A stretch of DNA of 64,000 bases. It comes from DATAOG01 sp963840925. GTDB taxonomy: Bacteria > Pseudomonadota > Alphaproteobacteria > Geminicoccales > Geminicoccaceae. Positions within the stretch are counted from its first letter, which is position 1. Every line of letters begins with the position of its first letter. The notes under the pieces were generated by a model. The model was not told the origin of the DNA, did not search any database, and saw only the letters and a list, made by a program, of their open reading frames with translations. This document shows, piece by piece, positions 18,521 to 26,951 of this stretch. The position numbers and the translations under genes were made by a program. The DNA lies in assembly GCA_963840925.1 (NCBI GenBank), contig CAWJAY010000045.1:53270-117269 (forward strand), read 5' to 3'.

Positions 18521-19564
18521 ATGAGCACCGATGCCACGAGTAGCGACGGCGCGCCGCGTCGGGAGTCCGGACAGCATCCCGATGATCGCGGCCTCAGTCG
18601 GCGCAATCTCCTTCTCGGCAGCACGACGCTCGCCGCCGCGACTGCGTTCGCGTCGGCCGTTCCGGTCCGGACCGCCAGGCGCAGGCCGCCGGCGACAAGC
18701 CGAACATCCTGGTGATCTTCGGCGACGACATCGGGCTTGCCAACATCAGCGCCTACTCGCACGGCCTCATGGGCTACCGGACGCCGAACATCGACCGGAT
18801 CGCCAGCGAAGGCATGATGTTCATCGACTACTACGCCGAGCAGAGCTGCACGGCGGGGCGATCGACGTTCATCACCGGCCAGGCGACGCTGCGCACCGGG
18901 CTGTCCAAGGTCGGCATCCCGGCCGCCCCGGTCGGGCTGCAGGACCGCGATCCGACGATCGCGCAGCTGCTCAAGCCGCTCGGCTACGCCACCGGGCAGT
19001 TCGGCAAGAACCACCTCGGCGACAAGAACGAGTACCTGCCGACCGTGCACGGGTTCGACGAGTTCTTCGGCAACCTCTACCACCTGAACGCCGAGGAGGA
19101 GCCGGAGAACTTCAACTACCCGAGGGACCCGCGGTTTCGGGCGATGTTCGGCCCGCGCGGCGTGCTGCAGGTGCAAGGCGACCGACACCGACGATCCGAC
19201 CGAGCATCCGCGCTGGGGCCGGGTCGGCAGGCAGACGATCGAGGACACCGGCCCGCTGACCAGAAAGCGGATGGAGACGATCGACGACGAGACCTCGGAC
19301 GCCGCGGTCGACTTCATGCAGCGGCAGGCCGCGGCCGGCACGCCGTTCTTCTGCTGGTACAACTCCACCCGGATGCACGCGCGCACGCATGTGCGGGCGG
19401 AGCATCGCGACCAGCCCGGGCTGACCGCCCGGACCGAATACGCCGACGGCATGATCGAGCACGACGGCCACGTCGGCAAGCTGCTCAAGGCGCTCGACGA
19501 TCTCGGCATCGCCGACAATACGATCGTCCTCTACACGACCGACAACGGCCCGCACATGAACACC
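18521..19564 (+). pseudogene. Arylsulfatase, CTAGR type (sulfatase 4), N-terminal part
   Basis: Starts at ATG 18521 after AAAGGGGAGCGTA, with a twin-arginine signal (LSRRNLLLGSTTLAAAT). A missing C near 18680 and an extra C at 19174 break the frame; corrected, it reads NILVIFGDDIG, SCTAGRSTFITGQ and TTDNGPHMNT, then stops matching at 19564. The next expected residues, WPDGAMTPFRSEKNTNWEG, are found on the opposite strand starting at 20610. The gene therefore continues in an inverted segment (see 19958-20610). Whether this is a real inversion or an assembly fault cannot be told from sequence alone. Confidence 0.8.
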
Positions 19565-20608
19565 GCCCGACGGCGAACTGAAAGTCGATCGGCTGCTCGG
19601 CCCACAGCGTGCCATCGTTGTCGAAGGTCGCGATCCGCTGCTCGACCGGAACGAAATCCGAGCCGCCTTCCTCGGTCACGCGCTCGACGAACTCCACGAT
19701 CGCCTGCTTCGTCGGGCCGTCGTTCCAGGATGGCAACGGATCGGGGGCCTGCGCCTGCGCGCCGGCGCTGTGCCCGCCCCATGTGCAGACGGCGAGGAAC
19801 GCCGTCAGCCATGAGCGACGACTGCAGACCAAAAACGATTTGCGCATGGTAGCCTCCCCGGTGACGAGGGCGCGCAGCCCGCGAGAAGTTCCCAAGGCAA
19901 GCGTGCCGAAGCGCCGGCCTGCATGCCCCTGGCCGGCCGACGCGCCGTCGACATCGATCAGTTGCCGATCGTCTGCCTCAGCTTCTCCATGGCCTGGTCG
20001 ATCGTGAAGCTTGCCGGTCGCTGCGACGGGGGGAACTGCTGGAACGTCGCCAGGAAGCGCGCGACCACGGCTTGGGCGGCCAGAACCACGTAGGCCTTGC
20101 TGAACAGCCAGTCCCAGTAGGTGTTGGAGGTCACGTCCGCCCGTTCGTAGGGGTCGGCCCGCAGATCGAACAGCTTGGGCACGCGCAGCGGCGTGAACGG
20201 CTCGGCCCACACCTGCAGCGTGCCGGGCGACCCGCTGCTCCATGAACACGATCTTCCAGTTCTCGTGGCGCAGCGCGACCAGATCGCCGTCGTCGTTGAA
20301 GTAAAAGAAATCCTTGCGGGCGCTGCGCGGCTCCTGTCCGGTCAGGTATGGTAGCTGATTGTAGCCATCGAGATGGACCTTGAAGGTCTTGCCTGCCGCC
20401 TGCTGGCCCGTCAGCAGCTTCTCCTTGACGTCCGGGTCGCCGGCTGCGGCCAGCAGCGTTGGGCACCAGTCGAGCCCGCTGATCATCTCCGTGGACACTT
20501 GGCCCGGCCTCGATCCGGCCCGGCCAGCGGATCATGCACGGCACCCTGAACGCGCCCTCCCAGTTGGTGTTCTTCTCGCTGCGGAACGGCGTCATCGCGC
20601 CGTCGGGC
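19565..20608. repeat. 11-bp inverted repeat at the ends of inverted segment 1
   Basis: GCCCGACGGCG at 19565-19575 and its exact complement CGCCGTCGGGC at 20598-20608. The sequence is a sulfatase codon stretch (PDG) and recurs in similar form in the other sulfatases. Exchange between the arms would flip the segment, but would leave two bases (TG) out of place, so it is not a precise recombination site. Confidence 0.6.
19571..19847 (-). pseudogene. HAD-family phosphatase, N-terminal piece
   Basis: From ATG 19847 the minus strand encodes a signal peptide (MRKSFLVCSRRSWLTAFLAV) and then WNDGPTKQAIVEFVERVT and ATFDNDGTLWAEQPIDFQF, the first HAD motif with the nucleophilic aspartate. The match stops at 19571, where sulfatase 4 sequence from the other strand begins. 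The remaining pieces of this protein lie at 20611-21130 and 21256-21481. The family is a secreted phosphoserine-phosphatase-like hydrolase often seen beside sulfatases; its substrate is not known. Confidence 0.8.
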
Positions 20609-20610
20609 CA
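19958..20610 (-). pseudogene. Arylsulfatase (sulfatase 4), C-terminal part on the opposite strand
   Basis: The minus strand from 20610 reads WPDGAMTPFRSEKNTNWEG, FRVPCMIRWPG, then TFKVHLDGYNQLPYLTGQ, VWAEPFTPLRVPKLFDL and ends ...AMEKLRQTIGN at 19958. It aligns with the second half of sulfatase 3 and begins exactly where the plus-strand half (18521-19564) stops. Extra bases near 20501 (again a C before AAG on the coding strand) and 20230 break the frame. As the sequence stands, no full sulfatase 4 can be made. The HAD gene starts 110 bp past this end, on the same strand. Confidence 0.8.
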
Positions 20611-21130
20611 GCCGAACGCCATGATCGGGCGGCGGCCGATGAACCGGTTGATGCCGACCGGCTTGCCGGGGCCGTCGTCGACGAACTCGACCTTTGGTTC
20701 CTTGATCAGGACCGGCTTGCCGTCCGCTTCCATCTCGAACTTCACCACGCCCGAGGAGGCCGACCACCTGCTCGGGCGGGATGCCGTAGACCCGCTCGGG
20801 CGAACACGCGCATGAACTCGACCCCGCCGCCCGAGACGATGAAGGTCTTGAACCCCGAGCCGCGCGCAGATAGTCGAGCAGCTCGATCATGGGCTGATAG
20901 ACGCAGCTCGGTGTACGGCCGGTCGAAGCGCGGATGCCGGTCGGTCGCGATCCAGTCGCCGACGATCGCCTTGAACTCTTCGGTGGTCATGCCGGCATGG
21001 GTCGCGGCCAGGATCTCAGAGCATCCCCTTCTCGCCGGCGGCCGCCAGGGCCTTCTGGTCGCCCTCGAGCACCGCCTTGAACGGCTGCGTGTTGGTTCCA
21101 TTCCGGGTGCTCAGGCGCCAGCGCCTTGAG
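20611..21130 (-). pseudogene. HAD-family phosphatase, middle piece (inverted segment 2)
   Basis: Minus-strand pieces in shifted frames encode LKALAPEHPEW, TQPFKAVLEGDQKAL, THAGMTTEEFKAIVGDW, GFKTFIVSGGGVEFMRVFA, RVYGIPPEQVVG, VEFVDDGPGKPVGIN and GRRPIMAFG: the central part of the HAD protein, with the VSGGG motif. On the left it abuts sulfatase WPDG (20608-20610), on the right the barrel signal-peptide region. Flipping 20611-21130 in place puts it after the N-terminal piece, with about five codons (an expected FALDR) missing at that joint. Frameshifts occur near 20764, 20812, 20862, 20903, 21020 and 21095. Confidence 0.78.
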
Positions 21131-21259
21131 GCCGATCGAGACGGTCCAGCGGTCGCTCGTGGTTGTTTCCGAAAGCTCAGCCTGCTGAGCCGCGACCGGC
21201 ATCACCCCGGCCAGCATCGCGGCGATCGCCGCCCACGGAGAGATGCAGCAGTTCCTCAC
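21131..21259 (-). pseudogene. Outer-membrane barrel protein, signal-peptide piece (inverted segment 3)
   Basis: A GTG at 21259, overlapping the HAD stop as GTGA, opens 43 codons: a signal peptide (ISPWAAIAAMLAGVMPVAAQ) and then ETTTSDRWTVSIG. The rest of such a barrel, LDGDAAVAGIESDVDLAFDD onward, lies on the plus strand from 21482. Joining them needs segment 21131-21481 flipped; a short stretch (expected like PYLWxA, about 20 bases) appears to be missing at the joint. Confidence 0.68.
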
Positions 21260-21481
21260 TTCGGTTCCTCCGCAAAGATCGTGTTCCAGTCGTCCTTGAT
21301 CGAGACGACCACCCAGCCGGCCGTCGGCCGCGGCGTCGAGCGCCTTGTCGAGCCGGCCGATGTGGCTGTCGCGATCGTAGGCCCATTCGCGCGCGCCATC
21401 GTCATGGTGGACGATCAGGCCGAACCGCGGCCCGTCGCCCGCGGTGGTCCACTGCAGCATCTGCAGATCGCCGTCCGAGTT
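21256..21481 (-). pseudogene. HAD-family phosphatase, C-terminal piece (inverted segment 3)
   Basis: The minus strand from 21481 reads NSDGDLQMLQWTTAGDGP, FGLIVHHDDGAREWAYD, SHIGRLDKALDAA and, after one extra base, GWVVVSIKDDWNTIFAEEPK with a stop at 21256. NSDGD is the last HAD motif. It continues exactly from AFG, the end of segment 2, once both are flipped. The stop overlaps the barrel gene start, so in the restored order sulfatase 4, HAD and barrel form one operon. Confidence 0.8.
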
Positions 21482-22127
21482 GCTGGACGGCGACGCGGCC
21501 GTAGCCGGCATCGAGTCCGATGTCGATCTCGCTTTCGACGATATCCTGAAGGACCTGTCGATCGGCGCGATGTTGCTGGCGGATGTCCAGAGGAACCGCT
21601 TCGGGGTCGGCGTCAACGCCGTGTTCGTGCGCGTCGAGCCGGAGAGCGATGTCGGCCCGTTCGAGATCGATGCCACGAGCGATACCGTGCAGCTCGCGGT
21701 GGCGCCCTACTACCGCCTGGTCGAATGGACGTACGGCACCTCCGCCTCGGGTCGGCCGCTGCGCCTGGTCGTGGCGCCGGAAGCGGGCTTGCGCTACAAC
21801 TATATGCGGACCGAGCTCGATGTCGACGGCGGCCGGACCGCCGATGGCAGCGAGAGCTGGGTCGATCCGCTGATCGGCTCGCGCATCGGGCTCGATCTCT
21901 CGGATCACTGGGCGCTCGGCGCCGAGGCCAACGTCGGCGGCTTCGGCGTCGGATCAGATATCGCCTGGAACGTCCAGGGCTATGTCGGCTACCGCACGAC
22001 GCTGTTCGGCCTGGCTACGTCGTTCGCGGCCGGCTACCGCGCGCTGCATACCGACTACGACCACAACGACTTCAAGTGGGACGTGACCATGTACGGCCCG
22101 ATCCTCGGCGCTGCGCTGCGCTTTTGA
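21482..22127 (+). pseudogene. Outer-membrane beta-barrel protein, main part
   Basis: About 213 residues from LDGDAAVAGIESDVDLAFDD to a terminal ...YGPILGAALRF. Alternating hydrophobic strands, aromatic girdles and a C-terminal phenylalanine mark an outer-membrane barrel of the OmpW/OmpA-like small porin type. No start codon or signal peptide is present at its 5' end; both are found inverted at 21131-21259. The protein would sit in the outer membrane; no ligand can be named. A strong hairpin follows. Confidence 0.75.
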
Positions 22128-22148
22128 GGGCGTCGAGGCAAAGGCAGG

Positions 22149-22193
22149 GGCGAGGAAAGCGAGGTGTCTGCAGCTGAGCCTCGCTGCCTCGCC
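22149..22193. terminator. Long hairpin after the barrel gene
   Basis: Two stacked stems, GGCGAGG/CCTCGCC and GCGAGG/CCTCGC, separated by a 3/2-nt bulge with a 14-nt loop, 22 bp after the barrel stop. No T-run, but it is the most stable stem in the island and separates the barrel from sulfatase 5. Confidence 0.6.
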
Positions 22194-22228
22194 AATCACG
22201 GCTGATCGCCCGTAAGGAGAGCAGGAGG

Positions 22229-23696
22229 ATGGCCAGGTTGAAACCACATGGCGCCTCGAAAGTCAGCTTGCTGATCACCGCGGCGTTCTTTGGCGGGACC
22301 GTGCTTTCGGCGGATATCGTTGGCGCGCAATCGTCCCCGGTCGGCGGCGGCAAGCCCAACATCGTCTTCATGCTGATGGACAACCTCGGTTACGGCGAGG
22401 TCGGCGCCTACGGCGGCGGCATCACGCGCGGCGCGCCGACGCCGCGCATCGATCGGCTGGCGACGGAAGCAACGCGGCTCACCAACTTCAACGTCGAGGC
22501 GCAATGGACGCCGAGCCGCTCTGCGTTCATGACCGGCCGTTTTTCGATCCGTTCCGGCACCCACTCGGTGCCGATCGGGGGCGGGCTCGAAGGGCTCACG
22601 CAGTGGGAAGTGACCATCGCAGAGACGCTTTCGGCTGCCGGCTATGCGACCGCCGCGTTCGGAAAATGGCATCTGGGCAGCGATCAGGGCCGCCTGCCGA
22701 ACGACCAGGGCTTCGATGAATGGTACGGCATCCCGCGCACGACGGACGAGGCGTTCTGGCCTTCGCAGCCGGCGGCCAAGGCGGCGGGCGTCGCGTTCAC
22801 GCACATCATGGAAGGCCGCAAAGGCGAGAGCAGCAGCCGCGAACTCGTCGTCTACGATCTCGACCAGCGCCGGCTGCTCGATGCCGAGATCACGCGCCGG
22901 ACCGTGGATTTCATGACGCGCAGCGTCGCCTTGGGCAAGCCGTTCTACGTCTATGTCCCGTTCACTCAAGTCCACTTCCCGACGCTACCGCATCCGAAGT
23001 TCGCCGGCCAGACCGGTTTCGGGGACTTCCCCGACGCGCTTGCCGAAATGGACGCCCACGCGGGCGAGATCCTCGATGCCATCGACGACCTGCGCATCCG
23101 CGACAACACGATCGTGGTGTTCACCAGCGACAACGGTCCGGAAGCGAGCTGGCCTTGGCAGGGATCGTCCGGGCCCTGGCGGGGCTACTATTTCACGCAC
23201 TTGGAAGGCTCGCTGCGGGTGCCGTTCATCATCCGCTGGCCGGGCCGCATTCCCGCAGGTCGCGTCAGCAACGAGATCGTGCATCAGGTCGATCTCTACC
23301 CGACGTTCGCCGGGATCGCAGGCGCTTCGGTGCCGCAAGACCGCCCGATCGACGGCGTGGACCAGGCCGATTTCCTGCTCGGCAAGTCCGACACTTCCAA
23401 CCGCGACGGCTTTCCGGTGTTCGTGGCGGATCGGCTCGAAGCCGTGAAGTGGAGAAACTGGAAGATCGCCTTCTACGACGAGCAGCGGGACTGGTGGAGC
23501 CCGCCTGTCAAGCTCGGCATTCCCAAAGCGTTCGATCTCATCACCGATCCGAAGGAGGAGTACCCCCGCAACCGGACTCCGGAACACATGGAACGCGGCT
23601 GCGGCCATCAAGATCGTGACGGAGTTCGAGCAAAGCCCGAAAAAGTATCCGCCGATCGCGCCGGGGACGCCCGATCCCTACACGCCGCCGCAGTGA
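22229..23696 (+). CDS. Arylsulfatase-like protein with Cys-to-Trp at the catalytic site (sulfatase 5)
   Basis: Starts at 22229 behind AGCAGGAGG. Signal peptide, then NIVFMLMDNLGYGEVGAYGGG, WTPSRSAFMTGRFSIRSG, FGKWHLGSDQGRLPNDQG and FTSDNGPEASWPWQG place it among arylsulfatases. The formylglycine cysteine is replaced by W93 (TGG; a cysteine codon would be TGC), so as written it cannot be matured. A frameshift near 23585 leaves the true end (FEQSPKKYPPIAPGTPD, stop 23694-23696) in another frame; corrected length is about 488 residues. Either a non-catalytic paralogue, a recent loss, or a base error. The porin gene follows 52 bp later. Confidence 0.85.
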
Positions 23697-23748
23697 TGGG
23701 CGCCCGCGGCCGCGCCGCGGAGCTTTCAGGAGCTCAGGGAGGGTTGGC

Positions 23749-24617
23749 ATGACCGATCGTCGAATAGTCGCTCGGCTGGTATTGTTACTCGTCCTGGTGG
23801 CCTCACCCGCGGCGCTCGCCCAAGAAGGAGCCCAGGGCTTGCTGCCCGTGCCGGACTATGGCGGCGACCTCCTCAATCGCTCGCGCCTGACCGGAGATTG
23901 GGGCGGGACGCGCACCGATCTCGCGAACAAGGGCATCCAGGTCGATGTGGATTGGACGCAGTACGTTCAGGGGATCGTCGACGGCGGCATCGACCGTGAG
24001 ACTCACTACGGCGGCCACCTCGACTACCTCGTCCATCTCGATCTGATGCGCATGGGCCTGATCCCAGGCGGGCTGGTCACCTTCCGCGCCGAGTCGCGCT
24101 ACGGTGAATCCGTCAACGACATCTCCGGGCAGGTCCTGCCGGTCAACACGACCGCGCTCTTCCCGCTCACGAACCGGCTCGATGAGGATGTCGGCATCGC
24201 AATCACCGATCTGAATTACACCCAGGTCCTGTCCGAGCAGCTCGCCGTGGTCATCGGCAAGCTCGACACGCTGGACGCCGATCTGAACGAGTTCGCCTCC
24301 GGTCGCGGCAAGAGCCAGTTCATGAACGCGAACTTCCTCTTCAATTCCGCGCTCGCGCTGCGTCTGCCTTACAGCACGCTCGGGCCGCGGTGCGGTGGCT
24401 GCCGACAAGCAACATCACCGTCAATGCCAGCATCATCAATTCGACCAACTCTTCCACTGACACCGGCTTCGAGGACTTCGGGGACGGCCAGACGGTGAGC
24501 GTGGAAACGGACTTTCAATACCGCCTGCGCGAGCTGCCCGGCGGGATGAACGTCGGCGGGCTCTACTCCTTCAACCAGGATTTCAACCAGATCGGCGGCA
24601 GACTGATCTTTCAGGGC
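23749..24617 (+). pseudogene. OprB-like carbohydrate porin, 5' part, interrupted by IS256
   Basis: Signal peptide (LVLLLVLVASPAALAQ) then LTGDWGGTRTDLANKGIQVDVDWTQYV, the standard start of carbohydrate-selective OprB porins. A missing G near 24385 shifts the frame; it continues with RWLPTSNITVNASI and GGMNVGGLYSFNQDF to GGRLIF, where the IS256 element begins. The rest is at 25967-26427. The porin would admit sugars or sulfated sugars through the outer membrane, which fits the sulfatases on both sides. Confidence 0.82.
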
Positions 24618-25966
24618 GTGTCGCGAAGGTGGTGGAAATTCGGCGGCGCGGGTCCGAAGGCATGGTGGTCGGCATCAGGCGGCGAAGTCAAGATCGGTGG
24701 GCGAGCGCTCGAGGGTCTGCCAGCCGTCGACCCGGCGCATGGTGATCTGACCGGACGCCAACAGCGCCCAGAACAGCATGGCGGCGGTCTCGGCACAGGG
24801 CAGCAGGCACTGCGTCTTGATTCTCCGCTTGAACTCCTCGTGCAGGCGCTCGATCGCGTTCGTGGTCCTCACCGAGCGCCACTGCTCGGGCGGGTAGCGC
24901 ACGAACGTGAACAGGCGCTCGCCGGCTTCTTCCAAGCTCGTCGCGACCGACCGGCAGCGAAGCTTCCACTTGGCCAGGAACGCCTTACGCCGGACTACGA
25001 CCTCGGCGGCGGCCTTGGCGTTCATCATGTGGTTGAAGTCGGCCTTGATCTCGTCGTGCAGGTGCTTCGGCGCGTGGGCGAGCAGATTGCGCTCCTTGTG
25101 CACGGTGCAGCGCTGAACCGGCACATCGTCCCACAGGCTGGCGAGCGCCGCTTCCAGGCCTTTGCCGCCGTCGACGATCACCAATTCGGGTCGGCCGAGC
25201 CCACGGCTGGTCAGGTCGTCCAGCATGGCCCGCCACGCGGCCTCGCTTTCGCCACCCATGTTCTTGATGGCGAGCACCACCTTCTGGCCGTCGCGGCGGA
25301 CACCCAGGGCAATCAGCAGCGAGATGGCCGTGGCCTTGCGATCGAGCCGGACCTTGACCACGGTGCCGTCGAGGATCAGCCGCACAATGTCGTCGCCGGC
25401 AAGATCACGCTCCTGCCAGGCCTGCCAGGCCGAGCGGGTCTTCTGCCAGGCCCGGCTGACCACGTCCTTGCCCACATGGCCCTCGAACAACCTGGCCAAC
25501 GCTCGCCGCGCCCGGCGGGTGTTCATGCCGGCGAGGTAGACCTCGGCGATCAAGGCCTCGGCGCGATGGGAGAGCCGCTTGTAAGCGGGCAGCAAGTCGC
25601 TCTTCCATTCCTGCTCGCCAGCCTCGTCGCGCAGACGAGCGCGCGGCACCGAGAGCGTCAGCAGGCCGAAGGTGGTGACCAGCTGGCGCGGCCGGTGCCC
25701 GTGGCGCCGACCAGTGCAGACCGCTCCTCGCTCGTAACGCCCACGGCCGAGCGAGCCTTCCAGCTCCTCCTCCAGCAGCTCCTCGATGAACGAGCGGACC
25801 TGACCACGGACCGCCTCCTCCAACGGATCGAACCAGTCGCTGCTGACGAACGGCGATGGCCCTGCCAGCACGGTTGGCGTAACTTCCTTCATGGCGTGGG
25901 TTCCTTCTCGATCTTGCCAATCGGAACCTACGCCGCCTCATCCAATTTCCACCAACCTCGCGACAC
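24618..25966 (-). mobile_element. IS256-family insertion sequence inside the porin gene
   Basis: Ends are imperfect 26-bp inverted repeats, 23 of 26 matching (starting GTGTCGCGA and including TGGTGGAAATT), at 24618-24643 and 25941-25966. The 1349-bp element holds one transposase. The flanking 8 bp (TTCAGGGC left, GACCCGGG right) do not match, so no target-site duplication is visible. Loss by later rearrangement or base errors are both possible. Confidence 0.8.
24675..25892 (-). CDS. IS256-family transposase
   Basis: A complete 405-residue transposase of the mutator/IS256 type. Catalytic residues are visible as LILDGTVVKV (first Asp, near residue 172), VIVDGGKGLE (second Asp, near 238) and TNAIERLHEEFKRR (Glu, near 345), with the family's CTVHKERNLL between the last two. 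It has no frameshift, in contrast to the sulfatase genes nearby, and may still be active. It is read against the porin gene it interrupts. Confidence 0.93.
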   Translation of the reverse strand: MKEVTPTVLAGPSPFVSSDWFDPLEEAVRGQVRSFIEELLEEELEGSLGRGRYERGAVCTGRRHGHRPRQLVTTFGLLTLSVPRARLRDEAGEQEWKSDLLPAYKRLSHRAEALIAEVYLAGMNTRRARRALARLFEGHVGKDVVSRAWQKTRSAWQAWQERDLAGDDIVRLILDGTVVKVRLDRKATAISLLIALGVRRDGQKVVLAIKNMGGESEAAWRAMLDDLTSRGLGRPELVIVDGGKGLEAALASLWDDVPVQRCTVHKERNLLAHAPKHLHDEIKADFNHMMNAKAAAEVVVRRKAFLAKWKLRCRSVATSLEEAGERLFTFVRYPPEQWRSVRTTNAIERLHEEFKRRIKTQCLLPCAETAAMLFWALLASGQITMRRVDGWQTLERSPTDLDFAA

Positions 25967-26427
25967 GACCCGGGCCAGCAGCTGGCGGTCGAACAAGAGG
26001 ACGACACCTGGGCACTCTACTGGAGCGGGTGGCAATACCTGTTCGTCGAGGATCCCAGCGACCGGCCGCTCAACCTGGCCAATGGCGTGCCCGACCGCGA
26101 GGGCGTCGGCGTCTTCGCGCGCTTCGGGTTCGCCGATCAGGACACCAATCCCGTGGTCCGCGAGCGCCGGCGTCGGCGGGCGCGGCATCATTCCCTCCCG
26201 CGACGACGACGTGTTTGGCGTCGGCTACTACTACACCCACTTTCAGGAGAGCCGGTTCAGCGGACTGCTCGGGGTCGATGACCACGGGCAGGGTTTCGAG
26301 ACGTTCTACAACGCGGCGCTCACGCCCGCGGCCCACCTCACCTTTGACGTGCAGTTGCTGGAACTCCGCGCTACCCGACACCGACACTGCGGTCATCCTG
26401 GGCGCGCGACTGAATCTGAGCTTCTGA
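25967..26427 (+). pseudogene. OprB-like carbohydrate porin, 3' part
   Basis: Continues the porin after the IS: PGQQLAVEQEDDTWALYWSG, QYLFVEDPSDRPLNLANG, GVFARFGFADQDTNPV, VGYYYTHFQESRF, and ends TAVILGARLNLSF at 26427 with the terminal phenylalanine of barrel proteins. Frames shift near 26155 and 26370. These are typical strands of the OprB C-terminal half. Confidence 0.8.
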
Positions 26428-26494
26428 AGCTGGAAGAGGACTTTGTGCGGGACCAACCGCCAAACGGAGACCAGACCATCAAGAGGAGGATACG

Positions 26495-26951
26495 ATGATG
26501 CCGACAGCCTCGATCGCCGGAGCCCTCGTTGCGCTCCTGGTCACCCCGGCGGCCGCGCAGCCCACGCAAACACAGCAGCGGCCGGCGGCGCAATCGCGCC
26601 CCAACATCGTGTTCATGCTCGCCGACAATGTCGGCTATGGCGTGTTGTCGTCCTACAACAGCGGCATCTCCGATACGCCCACGCCGCGCATCGACTCGCT
26701 TGCCGCCCAGGGACTGCAGCTGACGAACTTCAACGTCGAAAACCAATGCACCCCCAGCCGCGCCGCAGTCTTGACCGGACGTCTTCCAATTCGATCAGGC
26801 ATCGGCAAGGCGATCGCGGCCGGCGCCCCTGGCGGTCTGCATCCGTGGGAGATCACGCTCGCCGAGATGCTGGGCGAGGCCGGTTACCGCACGGCGATGT
26901 TCGGGAAATGGCATCTCGGGGCGGGACAAGGACGCCTGCCGACGGATCAGC
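26495..26951 (+). pseudogene. Arylsulfatase (sulfatase 6), 5' fragment cut by IS481
   Basis: Begins at ATG 26495 after AAGAGGAGG. Signal peptide, NIVFMLADNVGYGVLSSYNSG and a normal formylglycine site, C85 in QCTPSRAAVLTGR, then FGKWHLGAGQGRLPTDQ, where the IS481 element starts. The expected continuation (GFDEWYG and the C-terminal 350 residues) is not found on the far side of the IS, which instead holds an unrelated protease remnant. The C-terminal two thirds were therefore lost, probably by an IS-driven deletion. Confidence 0.85.

Larger units (their letters stand above)
19565..20610 (-). other. Inverted segment 1 (sulfatase 4 C-terminus + HAD N-terminus)
   Basis: Flipping this 1046-bp stretch in place joins AACACC at its left to TGGCCCGACGGC at its new left end and restores sulfatase 4 exactly in frame (HMNT/WPDG). 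The flipped segment then carries the sulfatase 4 end followed by the first third of the HAD gene in the same direction. Its two ends hold an 11-bp perfect inverted repeat. It is followed without a gap by two more segments that also need flipping. Confidence 0.7.

Noticed and set aside
19565..20608. Site-specific invertase locus with a dedicated recombinase
   Set aside because: No serine or tyrosine recombinase gene was seen in the window, and the 11-bp repeat bounds only one of the three segments, imperfectly.
24610..25974. Target-site duplication of the IS256 element
   Set aside because: The 8-9 bp outside the two ends do not match at any register tried.
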